64,000 nucleotides of DNA from Opisthorchis felineus (GCA_004794785.1 SJOL01010677.1:535314-599313); one strand, 5' to 3'. Positions 47,716 to 59,296 are shown, numbered from the stretch's first letter. Notes: generated by a model not told the origin, from the sequence alone. Made by a program: numbers and translations.

Positions 47716-47751
47716 GATATAATGCTGCTCATGATGATGATGATGATGATG

Positions 47752-48065
47752 GTTGACCGCTGCGTTCTCTTTGACAAACCTGCCCATCAAGGACTGCTCC
47801 GGAAGTTTGTCAACATAATAAGTTCTTTGTATTCTCAGACTTCCAGGCGTGTGAGAGTATACGGAGAGTTCTCCAAAAGCTTCCGTACACAAAGCGGTGT
47901 CCGTCAGGGGGACCCACTCTCTTCAATCCTATTTAGTTTCGTGATCGACGAGATGAGATAAACACTGGAAGTTTGTCAAGACCCTAGTGTTCAGATAGCT
48001 GCTGACGAGACCCTTTTTGATCTGGAATATACAGACGACATCATTCTCGCCTTCTGTGTGGCGAG
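47752..48065 (+). mobile_element. RTE reverse-transcriptase fragment
   Basis: It reads DRCVLFDKPAHQGLLRKFVN, SLYSQTSRRVRVYGEFSKSF, SGVRQGDPLSSILFSFVIDE, then stops and DLEYTDDIILAF. It begins abruptly in the RT domain just after a GAT repeat and is joined without a gap to a different RT sequence at about 48070. Confidence 0.8.
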
Positions 48066-48467
48066 CTTTTGCGGTAACAACCTGACTTTCATTCGTCAGC
48101 GGAGTTGGAAAAACAAATTTTGAGGATGTCTTCATACCCCTTGAAGCAGGAGTCAGAAGCAGGAAAACATCTATGGCGTAAGCCAAGACTGTCCTCTCTC
48201 CCGATTCTTCTTCAACTTTGTCACTGAAAAACATGTGTGTCTCCAAAACCTCGCGGATCGAAATGCCCCGAGAAAACTGTTCCCAGACATTGGGTGTTCG
48301 GACGACATCTTATCCCTCGCTCCTATCTTTCAAAGATGTAAATCATTTTAAATAGCCTAAATAATTCTGCCTCACAGTTCGGTATGCGCAACGCGCCCGT
48401 GAGGCATAAGGTGTTGCCAGGAGACCGAGTGGGATGAAACCCGAACCGCACGCTTGTAGACCAGCCA
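47834..48467 (+). repeat. Inverted repeat arm 1 (634 bp)
   Basis: It is nearly identical, without length change, to the reverse complement of 54845-55478. Both contain an identical 105-codon open frame on the strand opposite to the RT (minus here). The few differences I found are near the 48410-48445 end. It spans the junction of the two RT lineages. Confidence 0.88.
48120..48345 (+). mobile_element. Second-lineage reverse-transcriptase fragment
   Basis: Frame at about 48170-48325 reads YGVSQDCPLSRFFFNFVTEK, later NLADRNAPRKLFPDIGC and SDDILSLAP: the GxxQxCPLSxxxFNFV block and a DD box of an RT distinct from the RTE copy immediately upstream. The spacing between the two motifs suits a compact palm. 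It shares the 634-bp segment duplicated at 54.8-55.5 kb. Confidence 0.65.
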
Positions 48468-48639
48468 ATCAGCGTGTTGCACAGGCTGCTTGCATAGGTA
48501 GTCTTAAAAGTTCCAACGCATTGGCTGGAGACCAGATTACCCCTCTGGTCGGAAGGCTTGGGAGGTGTTTGTCAACCCACATAACCTGTCGCCTCCTCGT
48601 GACATCAGCATGTATGAAGTCTGTTTGTGTTTGATCTTC

Positions 48640-49035
48640 GGCAGCTCCGAAGCATCGACCGGGTTTTGTGGGGAAATCGGGTTAGTAATACTGAGGTACA
48701 CCATATGTTTTGAGGAAAGCGGAGCTCTCGCACAATGGATGAGTCTCCAAGGCTCCGTGAATTATGCTGGGTGGGACATGTATTTCGCCTGCCAGAAGAC
48801 CGTCTGCCTCAGGCCCCTCCTCGCCCGGCCTTGTGCCGACTGGAAGCAAATGAGAGGCAGAGAGTCCATGACCTGGCAATGAGGAAGGAAAACCCGAACC
48901 AGTGAACTGTCGGAAAGACACCCGTCACCTCTCTGGACTCCCTGGGACTCAGTTCACCACTGATTAATGGCCCCGGCGGACGTAGCTCAACCGCTGGATT
49001 GCTCATGCATCAAAGCTATCCCATTCAATGCGTTG
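48640..49035 (+). mobile_element. Second-lineage retrotransposon, C-terminal fragment
   Basis: Frames read ASTGFCGEIGLVILRYTICF and CWVGHVFRLPEDRLPQAPPR, then LARPCADWKQMRGRESMTWQ, and PLWTPWDSVHH. This is the 'WLGHVLRMPEDRLPRRALFARP...GGQSMTWQ' end typical of another flatworm non-LTR lineage. It probably continues the RT fragment at 48.1-48.3 kb. Broken by frameshifts. Confidence 0.65.
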
Positions 49036-49039
49036 CCGC

Positions 49040-51440
49040 CCGGTTTTCCGAATTACCTGATCATGACATCGCCCACAGTGCTTGCCTGTATCACCCACAT
49101 GCCTAATTTTCTGGCAACTGAAACTTTTGCATCTGATAAACTGAATTGAACCTAGTCCTGCAGTCGCCGAAAGATCCAAATTTACCATTCATAGTTGCTT
49201 TGCTTGTCGGGACTCCAGTGTGGCAACTACAGATGCCGGGGGAGGCTGCTGCTTATAGTCTTCAAAACAGCGATTCAGGTGTTCGCTTGGAGTGGTTTTT
49301 TGAGCGGGCATCTCTCTCTGGCTGACCTCACTGAGATGTGGCTCGCGCCGTTTGTCTCCAGCGCACAGATTATTCTGATCGGATACTCTGTTATCCCGGC
49401 AGGCTACCAATGGGAGGGGCAGGCAACACTGTTCTATACTTTGCTGCAACCCCACCCACACTCACTACCATCTGCAGAACAATTACGCCTGAACCAACTG
49501 ATTTGTTCTGGGTCTTAATCTCACTATACAACGAGCCATTCAGTGTTTACCGCCGCTTTTTCAGTTTACTTCAAGACGTCTTACATATTATGCGGGAGCC
49601 GGACCGTATGCGCTCAACTCACTGCACACTCGATACTAGTGGCCTCGGTGCCACTAGGGCCCACTGACGAACCGGTTTCAGTGAAAACTTCACAGCGATA
49701 CTGACTCAGACCACACACAAAAACACCTCGGCACATGGAAAACACCCATCGAATATATCTCAGAGCGGTGGCCACCGGTTCTCGACCTAGTTATAACCAG
49801 CGAGAACCATTTAGGCGCCAGTATGTACCATTATAATAATTTTTACTTCCCATTCGTGAGTGGCATATCGCTAGGCATGCCACAAAGCAATGCAGTCACA
49901 AGTAAGGGGTACTAGACGATACTTTTGGGCGCCTAACAATGCACGGAAGTTGAACAGTTGTATAACGACGGAAGGGGTCAAATACAAATAGGTTTTTCCA
50001 GAATTAGAGCGATCTTAACACCGCGGACTTCGGAGATAGCAAAACGCAAGGGGCATATGGCGAGTGTCGCGGGAGGCTGTGAAAAGGAACCTGGGCTTTT
50101 GAATAATGGAAGCAGCATCATTAGGATATGTCATAAATAAAAGTTCACAGTTTTTTATACAAAAACTGGTGGCCGTTGAAATATAAGATGACCTGGAGCC
50201 TTTCACATATCGGTTTGATCCAAAGATAGCAAATGGGGGGGTCGAACAGCACTTCAGCCGAATGGGGAAGAAAATGCCTTCTACCACGGGAATGTGGGAC
50301 ATATCAAAAACGGGTAACTTTACTGTCCCTGAGAAATGCACGCAATCTTTATTCGGGCTTGTTGGGACAGGAAACGGTTTGGTGTGTCATGGTACCAGAC
50401 GGTAGCCATGGAAAGAATGAGTGGGTTTGTGGGTATAACGAGCAGACAGTACATCGGAATGCCGCTTTGGAGTTTCGACATAAATTTGGCGAACGGACAC
50501 GGTTTTGTGTGCACCAGTGACAGGATTGGTCGGATAATAGAAGGAATGTGATGAAATACAGTGTGGCATCAAACTAGGAATGGCAGTTGCCGTATGGTCA
50601 TCGCGGCATCCTAATTTGCTTCCTGTTGCGTCTCTACAAAAATTATGGTAGCGAGTGAGTCACTTTAGGGGACAAGCAGCAGTCACAGCCCTCTCGGTCA
50701 CAAAGAAAATTGCATTCCACCGCTTGGAGGAGAAATTCTCGTCCATTTACCTCTATTCGAAACTTTTGCCCAACAAATCACGCCGTAGTGGTTAACGTTT
50801 TACCTCGGCTCGTATTGCTGCCGCTAGGTGTGAAAACTGAATGTGACCAAGTGGTTCTGGCAGTACTTATTCTTGTTAAACTAGCTCTGTGTTGATGTCA
50901 ATGAAAGCGCCCGAGAACAATCGAGCCTCTTCTGGACAAAGCGCCCAAACTTCCTCATAAAATGCCAGCTGCTGGTGCTGTTGGCATTAAACGGCATTTT
51001 AGAGAAATTGGCAGAAATTGGCAAAGTGTTCATCAAAAACAGTGGCTATATGACTTTTACCCATGAAAATATGAACGCACTTGGCAAGTGCATGTAACGC
51101 CCCAGGGGAAAAAACCTTTCGGTCATAGCAGCGATGCTGATGAGACTACTACTGGTCCGGTCGTCGCTGTGGAATCCTTCGGAGCTTGGTGTGCACTGCT
51201 TGTCTATTATCAAGGCACCCACTGTGCCTGTTAGTAAGATTTGCTGAGCCCATAGTCGATGTCACTCAGAGACGCAAACGGCTGCGACCTTCCGAGTAGG
51301 CCGACTTCGTTTAGGCCCTACAAGACAATAGTGTATTCATCCCTGGATACTTAAGGAGACATCGAACCCACCGGTGACGAACTTCTTGGTGTTGTTCAGA
51401 TAATCTCTTGACACGGGCTCCTCCCACCGACCTGCACTAG
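49040..51440. other. Stretch with no confident feature
   Basis: Overlapping frames of 90-109 codons lie at 49189-49667 and 95-108 codons at 50015-50520, on both strands. No family was recognised. Position between retroelement pieces suggests decayed mobile DNA. Confidence 0.35.
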
Positions 51441-52060
51441 AGCTGTTGCTAAGCTATCTTCAAGTCCGGTGAGCACCTACAGACCCATAACTCTGTCCAG
51501 TACACATTCAAAATTTTGGAACGTATCCTGAAGCGAGGTTTTCTGGGGTGGCGAGTTACTTGCTGCCTAATATCTCATGCGGGACACTAACTCATACAGA
51601 ACGACCTTCGCCTTTTACCCAAGCGAAACATTACAGGCCCATTTAGGATTTCATATCCTTTGATTTTTTGGGGGCATTCGATCGGGTACCGTAAATACCA
51701 CCATTCAACAAACCCGTAGCCTATGGTATTCCAGTAGACAGTACTGCGACCGGCCGTGGAATTCTTTTCAATTTGGTACAACTTGCTTCTGTACACGGGT
51801 GATAGCAACAGGTTCTCCGGGTTTCTGCTATGCGGCCGCTACTTTTACCAACTGGGTTCGATGACCCGTCGAACGCTATGCCGGGCTCAATCCTTATCTC
51901 CTCTGATGACCCTGAATTCTAAAACGCTGGTTCCAGCAAGATTCAAATGGATATCAACTTGGTAAAACGCTGGACCCTAGAGGAGAACCTTTCCCTCGAA
52001 GAGGAGAAGTAAACATACAAGTTATTCACTAGGAAGCTCGGAGAGATCTATGTGCTTACT
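51440..52060 (+). mobile_element. CR1/jockey-like reverse-transcriptase fragment
   Basis: Broken frames read YRPITLSS (51477 on), SFDFLGAFDRVP (51657-51692; the motif A block DFSKAFDRVPH of CR1/jockey RTs), KPVAYGI (51712-51732) and a later NLVKRWTLEENLSLEEEK segment after the palm region. It is a different lineage from the RTE copies. Many stops. Confidence 0.6.
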
Positions 52061-52867
52061 GATGATGAAAGATAACGGAATCACCCAACAAACAGGTCGG
52101 AAACATTCCTAATGGTGGGAAAAACCGCCCCTCCTCGACTGACTACGAGGTAATTCAAGATATTGTGAAGAGAATAATTTGGACCATTGCTGGAGTACGC
52201 AAAGCACATAGTCCGTAGTGAAATACGGGAGGATTGTTACAGTGCTGAACATGTCTTGATCACAACCAAGAAGGCGATTGCTGATCTTGGATCTCTGACC
52301 AAAGAAATGCAGCTTTACGTGCGTGAGCACTACTCATTGGACTAAAAATGATCGTATGAGGGCCAAATCCTAACCTACTAATTACGTGCAAGCGGTACGG
52401 CTGCGCGGTTATTCGCCTGCAATCACAAAGACAACATGTTGGGAAACGAAATTAAGCCATTTGAAGTGTGGACGTCGTCATCTTCATTGAATACACACGA
52501 CAACTTAAGGCTTATTCAAATGGACACTGCTCTTGATTGACGCCACAACTTTAGGACGCAGTGTTAAACCCAAAGTGTCAAACGTGGCTTTAATGGAAAA
52601 TTTAAACACTACGGCGTGGAGTATCGTCAAATCGAACACTTATTTATTTAATATATACTCACATCCGAGAAGCGCATAACCACTGACTTTTTTACACCGA
52701 AATTGCCTATGTTCGAGTAAAGTGTACAATCATGCTGCTAAATGCGAAGGCCAAAATTAAATTCCTCCGGTACACCGAAGGAGCACTTGGTCTCAACTAC
52801 TTGATCAAGGTCAACTGGCAATGGAAAACATAGTCAAATTGAGGGGAATAAAAAGGGCATTACTCTT

Positions 52868-54033
52868 TTGGGACTCAAGAGTCGGTCTGAAAGAATTTTG
52901 CCCGAAATCGAATTAGTCCATCCTCAATGCCAGTCATACTTTCTATGGGTAAATTGTAACCGAGAGTTACAGGTCCATCTTAAGTGTGCTTTTTATTTCA
53001 CTCGCAGATATCATAATGCCTTGCGTGAGCAAGGGAAAATAAGGACATTCACGTGACTCGAGGACGTGAATGACTCTACCGAAGTGGTGTATGTGTGCAT
53101 GACGATAAAGACCAGTAAAAACGAATTCTGTGTATACTGGGATCCCCACGTGCACCGACAAGAAATTCAAAAAGGATGGTCGGGGCTAGCGGATTTCAAG
53201 ATTTCAATAAGCCTACCTTCGGTAGTGGCTTCCTATCGGTTTGGAAAGTTGCAACTTCTGGCAGAGAAAAACTAGCGACACGCATCGACGAACTAGGCAA
53301 TCTGTTGTCCTTTAGATCCGATAAACAAACTGGGTTTACGATATTCCCACAGAATAACACCGGCTCACCTAAAAGAAGACCTTGTTGCTGTTACCCCACA
53401 ATATATTGGTGGTTGGAAAAAAGCTAAAGATTGAGCATTCCGTTTTGCTAATTAGTTCATGCCTGGGATATTACAGAATGAGGTGAACTTGGCAGATATA
53501 TCATTAAAAACTGATGAGAAGCATAACCCGGCAATGCATTTCTGCTTTAAAAGGCAAAAGTTCCTGCATTACTCCAACAGAAATTTATTCCCATTATCGA
53601 TTGGGAAAGTATTCTTCGCAGTTCGTACCACGTACGGTTCGTTAAGCATTACGGGTATCCGTGTCTTATTGCCGGAAAACAGAAACCGGGAATCCCATGG
53701 GTTGCACAATCTACGTACCAATCTACGTCCATTTTGACGGGGTGTTTTCATTATTATTTTGGTACATCCTTCACAATTACTGCACCAAGATATGCTTCGT
53801 GAATGGGACGCACATCAAGATGGTAGAAGCATGATACTATGCCGTTTTTCGGTGGAGATAAGGAAAGAAGAACAAATCTTACTTACGTAAAAGAACCGGG
53901 GGCCAAGTTGTACGAAGGGACGTACTTGTGTCCACTCCGTTTGTCATCCCACCTCGGCACAAGAGGCTTGTTGGAACTGCTCGGGTTAAGGGTGCATCTT
54001 TGGCAAATAGTGTCCTTATCAAGTGCACTGTAG
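52868..54033 (+). other. Run of overlapping coding-like + frames, unidentified
   Basis: Open segments in changing frames: 52868-53056, 53066-53275, 53176-53427, 53459-53737, 53839-54033. Peptides such as DFNKPTFGSGFLSVWKVATS and KFIPIIDWESILRSSYHVRF look protein-like. I recognise no family. A decayed single ORF (transposon or pseudogene) would explain the succession. Confidence 0.25.
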
Positions 54034-54139
54034 TTTGGTTGTAGAACTATATCGAAAAAACATACCAGGCTGTTCGTCCACACATTTGGATATAACGGCG
54101 CTGTACACTCAGTATAACTGAAAAACAAATAGAAGGCTA

Positions 54140-54795
54140 CGGTCATCACCGTCAGAGACAGCAATATTAGTGTTGACACTGAGTACTCACTACCGAGCAA
54201 CCATAAAGTGCATTGAATTATATTTAAAGCCCTAAACTAGAAATAACAGAAGAGTGGATGAGGGAGGAACCTGAAGTCAGCTTGCCACATGCATTCCGAG
54301 GTCTCTACACACTCAAGTGCTCAATCAAACGATATGGAAAGGAACTGACAGCACAAACACCACTAACATCGATCAACAGCCAAGTGCAGCGGGAGTACGG
54401 GGACGCCATCCTGGAAGGCAGACTATATCAACAGCACCTAAACTCTTCGGAATCTCTTTTACATCCCTCCACCAAGTTCATCTCGCAGTTTGGACCATCC
54501 TGAAGGATACACGGAAAACAACACTCGTCTCGGTAGACGACGATTTGGTATGCGTAACACACGGCCAAGCCACCGCAGTTGGTAGTAACCGATGCTTGTT
54601 GCGGCTGAAGTACCTGCTGCACAACCAACTACCCGTTTTCTGATTGCTCCGTTACGGATCCATTGACGCATCCGACAACAGCAACACTTTAGAAAAATAG
54701 ATGGTCAAAAACCTGAAGACGCCTCAGATGATCCGCCCACAGAGACCATGTTTCACAACCATACATCAGCATAATCACAGTTGACATCAGTGTTC
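54140..54795 (-). mobile_element. RTE-type retrotransposon, 3' fragment, minus
   Basis: Minus frames: LMYGCETWSLWADHLRRLQV, RNGAIRKRVVGCAAGTS, LRWLGRVLRIPNRRLPRR, VLFSVYPSGW, QDGVPVLPLHL, WCLCCQFLS. The 3' UTR is GGCTTTAAATATAATTCAATGCACTTTATGGTTG and then CAGTGTCAACACTAATATTGCTGTCTCTGACGG. It lacks a SINE at the position where copy 4 sits in the 39.7 kb element, so it is an empty-site paralogue. Confidence 0.8.
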
Positions 54796-54845
54796 AACGC
54801 TGATGCTTCAATGTCGCACAACCATGATTTCTTTCAAAGCCTAAT
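54775..54845 (-). mobile_element. Second RTE 3'-end fragment, minus
   Basis: The reverse complement reads AATCATGGTTGTGCGACATTGAAGCATCAGCGTTGAACACTGATGTC, matching the RTE 3' UTR after the SINE site at 39.9 kb. It lies between the 634-bp arm and the next RTE fragment. Confidence 0.65.
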
Positions 54846-55478
54846 GGCTGGTCTACAAGCGTGCGGTTCAGGTTTCATCCCACTCGGTCTACCGGCAACA
54901 CCTTATGCCTCACGGGCGCGTTGCGCATACCGAACTGTGAGGCAGAATTATTTAGGCTATTTAAAATGATTTACATCTTTGAAAGATAGGAGCGAGGGAT
55001 AAGATGTCGTCCGAACACCCAATGTCTGGGAACAGTTTTCTCGGGGCATTTCGATCCGCGAGGTTTTGGAGACACACATGTTTTTCAGTGACAAAGTTGA
55101 AGAAGAATCGGGAGAGAGGACAGTCTTGGCTTACGCCATAGATGTTTTCCTGCTTCTGACTCCTGCTTCAAGGGGTATGAAGACATCCTCAAAATTTGTT
55201 TTTCCAACTCCGCTGACGAATGAAAGTCAGGTTGTTACCGCAAAAGCTCGCCACACAGAAGGCGAGAATGATGTCGTCTGTATATTCCAGATCAAAAAGG
55301 GTCTCGTCAGCAGCTATCTGAACACTAGGGTCTTGACAAACTTCCAGTGTTTATCTCATCTCGTCGATCACGAAACTAAATAGGATTGAAGAGAGTGGGT
55401 CCCCCTGACGGACACCGCTTTGTGTACGGAAGCTTTTGGAGAACTCTCCGTATACTCTCACACGCCTGGAAGTCTGAG
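54845..55478 (-). repeat. Inverted repeat arm 2 (634 bp), chimeric RT segment
   Basis: It is the reverse complement of 47834-48467. Read on the minus strand it begins inside the RTE RT (CTCAGACTTCCAGGCGTGTG), crosses into the second RT lineage and ends before a RTE 3'-end fragment. The abrupt 5' end inside RT looks like 5' truncation during target-primed reverse transcription. Confidence 0.88.
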
Positions 55479-55489
55479 TACACAATATC

Positions 55490-55910
55490 GTTTTATGTCC
55501 ACATTCGTTCAGCGAACTTTTCTATGGGCGCGTATGTCAAGCAAAACTCATCGGGTTGATTGTGTCTTGGGAAACTATGAGTGCTAAATAATGTGTTGTG
55601 TGTATGCACGGCGTTGTTCTTGCATCTGGCGGAGTCTGAGATTCCGATCATATTACCCTCTACCACGGAATAGCTCTTGCTCCGTACCTTTTTCTGTTGA
55701 TTCTGCATTGAATCCAACTGCAATTGCGCGGTGGACATTTATTGGCGTCTTCATCTTTTAGCATGTCTAACCGGGCATTGAGGATCAAACGATCACCCTC
55801 CTGAAAACTGTGTCGCACCATCAATTCCCAATCCATCGGCATGCGTTTAGCTGGACAAAACATGGAATGCAGCAGTCGCCACGTTTGAAAAAATTTAGCA
55901 ATCATCATTA
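55490..55910 (-). other. Unidentified coding-like minus frames next to arm 2
   Basis: Two overlapping frames (55493-55738, 55660-55908) include HSFQEGDRLILNARLDMLKD and SVVEGNMIGISDSARCKNNA. No family is recognised. They immediately precede arm 2 in its own orientation. Confidence 0.2.
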
Positions 55911-56849
55911 AGGCCTTTGTTATTCAATCACTACCTCCATAAGACGCGTTTCTGCCAGAGCTAATAAAACTACCCGGCTAGGAAAACTCCTTTGGTTATT
56001 CTTGAGTTGAATGATGCATGTTCAGACGCTGCACCATCTGGAGTATTTTTCTTCAGTTTGAAGTTGCGTGGCGCTTGTTGGGAGGTGGTACGACGGTAGT
56101 CGGTTTACTCAATAGGGCTCTTGATTTAAATTCGCCCTCATTGACGGGGACAGTTACGTCGGCGCCTCGGATGATTATCACACATTCTGTCGATCATCTT
56201 AGTTCTGGAAATCCTCCAAAAGGCACCTAACTTAATCGTCGACAAAGTTTAACAAGAAAGGATAGACTAGATCTTCCTGTCGGATACCGATTTTCAGGGG
56301 GCATGCAGATAGCAAACCACACAAAAAGGACACAGTGGGTGAATTCAGGGTTTGGAGTCTGTTAAAAATCTTCTAGTGCACGTCCTGTTGGGCTAGTGTG
56401 GCCAATAACACCAACGGACTGACGGAACCAAACGCACCCCTGAAGGGAAGAAACACCGAGATTGTGGATCTTGTCTTACTTTATTGCTCCAACACCTGAG
56501 GAAATGTTAAAGAGTGGTCAAATCTGCCTCCACTTGGCCAAAAGCATGTTTGATGCCAATGGGACAAGGTGTCGGGTGTCACCTTGGGGTAACGAGGACT
56601 CGTCGGCGCCAGAAGGCTTGTTCAGTGGGAGGCAAACTGAAACCGCTGTGGTTACTACATTCACTTTGAGTGCCCTTTAAAAAATGGGCACCATTTCCCA
56701 CCAACCTCAGTTCTCTGGGGCTGCCCGTTTCCCCCAGCTGGACGCCACCGGGCTAGGCAGACACACTGATCAAGTAATTCACCACCGTCCTTGCGCTGGA
56801 CAGGTGAAAGACCGACACGACCAGGACCGTGATGACAGTTGAATATGGA

Positions 56850-56990
56850 TACACCCTTGGACACACCTGAGGCTGTGTGGAGCTCCATATTCGCAGTCCA
56901 ACATTTCTTTGAAACCTGGTTATCTGCATATAAGGTAGAACGCGACCGACTGAATTGTCGTTCGAAGTGCTGTGCCCAACGATCCAAACA
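56850..56990 (-). mobile_element. Short RTE linker fragment, minus
   Basis: The minus frame starts LDRWAQHFERQFSRS, matching the conserved RTE linker LDRWAQxFEQQFS seen at about 45840 in the large copy (RWSQDFEQQLSRP). Homology fades within about 40 residues. Confidence 0.5.
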
Positions 56991-57370
56991 TCCACCCTTT
57001 CCTGATTGGCAGAATAGTTATAAGTTTGCGTATAGGATACATTCATGAACCAACGGAGAGAATCAATTGGAACAACCCAAGGGAGATTCTAGCATTTTTC
57101 GCATTTTCCCCATCGATTTATACAGTAAGTAGTGCTTTCAGTTCTTCAGCCATCTGCCTTGTAGTGGTGCCTATACCAACGAATTTATATGTTTGTCTCA
57201 TTTTGGGACGTTAATAGCTCTCAACAAATAGGCCGTGCCTCTAATCTAATGCATAAGTATTAATCAGAATGTCCAATGAAATTCAACCCACCATCTCCTC
57301 CTTGCTGGAACATTGACTTTCCCCGGTCGAGATGATTGAGCGCGTGATAATCGTTTGTCTTGGCTAGGTT

Positions 57371-57510
57371 AGTTCAGCTGACTTCTAGGATCGACGTAGG
57401 CTACATCTAGACAGTTGATTAGGCATGTCCATCATGTGCGTCGGATAGGTTTATTTAGCTGTCCACTATGATTAACGCAGGTCACATCTAACCAGCTGAT
57501 TATGTATCGT
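57371..57510 (+). repeat. Tandem diverged duplication, about 55 bp units
   Basis: CAGCTGACTTCTAGGATCGACGTAGGCTACATCTAGACAGTTGATTAGGCATG (57375 on) resembles TAGCTGTCCACTATGATTAACGCAGGTCACATCTAACCAGCTGATTATGTATC (57457 on). No coding. Confidence 0.5.
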
Positions 57511-58198
57511 GGACCCAAGACCGAATGTTATTCGTGTCCTTCAGCCAGGTACTCATTGCCGTATTGTGCAAGCAATAAACAGAACTTCAATCCTTCCATG
57601 GTGATATGAAGAAGGGTGCCATAGCTAGGCCTACAGGCACAGGTCAACATCAAGTAAAAGCCTCAATTTCTTCGAAGCTCGTACGATTTATCCGAACTTA
57701 ATGGATGGTGCTGTCGCGATAATTACCCAGAATGGCAATTGTCGAGTAACGAGAACACAGGATTTGGTATCCATCTAGTGGAGCAGAAGGTACGGGATAA
57801 AATTCAGTTACAGGAGTGATACATCCTCATATTTTGCGTCAACGAATGGATCGCGGTCTCTATAAAGTTCCACAAACTATTATAGCCGCGGAAAAACCTG
57901 AAACTTCCGCCCATTGTAAACATTTAAAATTTTGCCGCAAGTCGCGACAGCCTACAACATTAGGCGTCCATTTGAGTTCGGGGTAATTGTTGACCTTGAC
58001 GAGTTGCCCAATAAAATAACTAAGAAATAAAAAGGACCTGCAGCAAAACGTATTAGGAAAAGACATTACAAAGACATTACGAAGTAGTAATTTCGACGCA
58101 TCGTAGCTTCCGAGAGTTCGTTTCAGGACACCGATCAGTCTTCATTAAGTGCCACTCAGTATTCGCCAAACGGAACTGAACTCTCGGAAACCACAACG

Positions 58199-58893
58199 AT
58201 TTCAAGGTTACCAATTCACAGCGAAGAAAGTCTATGTCTAATAAATTGTTCAGCAAATTATCTTCATGGGCGATTTTTTCAAGTGAGCGAATCTTCAAGG
58301 CAGTCAATCACCACCGACTGAGAAAACGGTGCCTAATGAAGTTTGGTGAGCGGCGGATAGGCTAATTTGCGTCCCCTAACTTTCGTCCTCGAGGTAATGT
58401 ATGACTCTGAGAGCTAAAACGACCAAAAAATCGGGACAGCTAACTTTTACTATAAAACCTTGTGTGCTGTGAGGCACGTCCTCTTTGCAAGAAAAGTTGG
58501 AAAACTTGAGACACTTATTTCAAATAACATTGGTTCTCGTGCACGGATAAACATGAGCTACCGCAATCAAGAAATAAGACCGAGTGGGGGTTTCCATTGG
58601 GAACGGATAGAAGAATAATAGATAATATAAAATTGCGTGCACAACAGGGTGGAATGGGCAACTGGGGGAATTGAAAAGCTCGACAGCACTTTGAAAGAAA
58701 ATAATGCGAAGAGGCAGCCGCTCAGTGTACGCAAAATGAAATTGAATTCACGAAAACTATGGAGTTTTCAAAGTTACCACTTGTTTGTTTATGTCTAATA
58801 AGTTGTTCTGAAAATTATCTGCATGGGTGATTTGTTTAGTTGAGAAAACCTTCAAGGTCATCAATCATCACCGACCGTGAAACGGTGCTCAGT
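58199..58893 (+). repeat. Diverged direct repeat pair (about 130-140 bp units)
   Basis: Unit 58199-58340 and unit 58768-58893 share TTTCAAxGTTACCA, TATGTCTAATAAxTTGTTC, AAATTATCTxCATGGGxGAT, ACCTTCAAGG/ATCTTCAAGG, TCAATCAxCACCGAC and AACGGTGC. The spacing is about 570 bp. They might be remnants of long terminal repeats or an old segmental duplication. Confidence 0.6.
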
Positions 58894-59296
58894 GTAATAA
58901 GATGTTGCGAATTGCGGTAAAACGTGAATGGCTCATAATAGACGAAAGTATCAGGTAGTTCTGCAACTGAAATAATTCAGTGAGCTTTCTAGAATCTACA
59001 CTGTGCTGTGGAGGCAAAACATACAGGAGTGTTACCACTGTAATTAATTTTTGGTACGCATATCCTGCTTGATTGGACGAATGCCGAACTCTGTGTTCTG
59101 GGACATGGATAACTGCTATTCCGAGTTATCATCGTGGTAAATACGTTCATTATTTTCGCATAATTCGTGCAAATTTGGAAGAACGTAAATCTTACAAATG
59201 TTGAGCGCATATGCACGTACGTCAAGTTTTGTGGTAAACTGTAGCAGAGTTCTCCATCGTAGCTGGTGAAATTGCCAGGACAATCATGCCGTCGAT

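Larger units (their letters stand above)
44210..47770 (+). mobile_element. RTE-type non-LTR retrotransposon, nearly full length, inactive
   Basis: 5' UTR 44210-44484. Endonuclease: 44485-44871 (AAFNVRTLRGAGQQ, LLDWIPV) and 45021-45380 (RDLNAQVGRLS; a catalytic-strand motif here QNGHIA where relatives have QIDHIA; DYDHALV retained). Linker to 45809. Reverse transcriptase 45937-46690, with LDIQGKLDS at motif A, RTQSGVCQGYPISSILFNFV, and the intact YADD box at 46652-46663. Thumb and C-terminus 46713-47465 (MHFAPTKCKVMLLDM, FTYLGSCI, LGHLLRMPNHLPKR). At least four stops or frameshifts break it, and a piece of the RT fingers is deleted near 46138. The 3' UTR extends to a (GAT)n tail near 47752 and is interrupted by a SINE piece. 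It provides the cut-and-copy enzymes that likely mobilised the SINEs. Confidence 0.85.

Noticed and set aside
47712..47752. Protein-coding His-rich run (HHHHHHHH) in a minus frame
   Set aside because: It is the translation of the (GAT)n RTE tail, not a protein feature.
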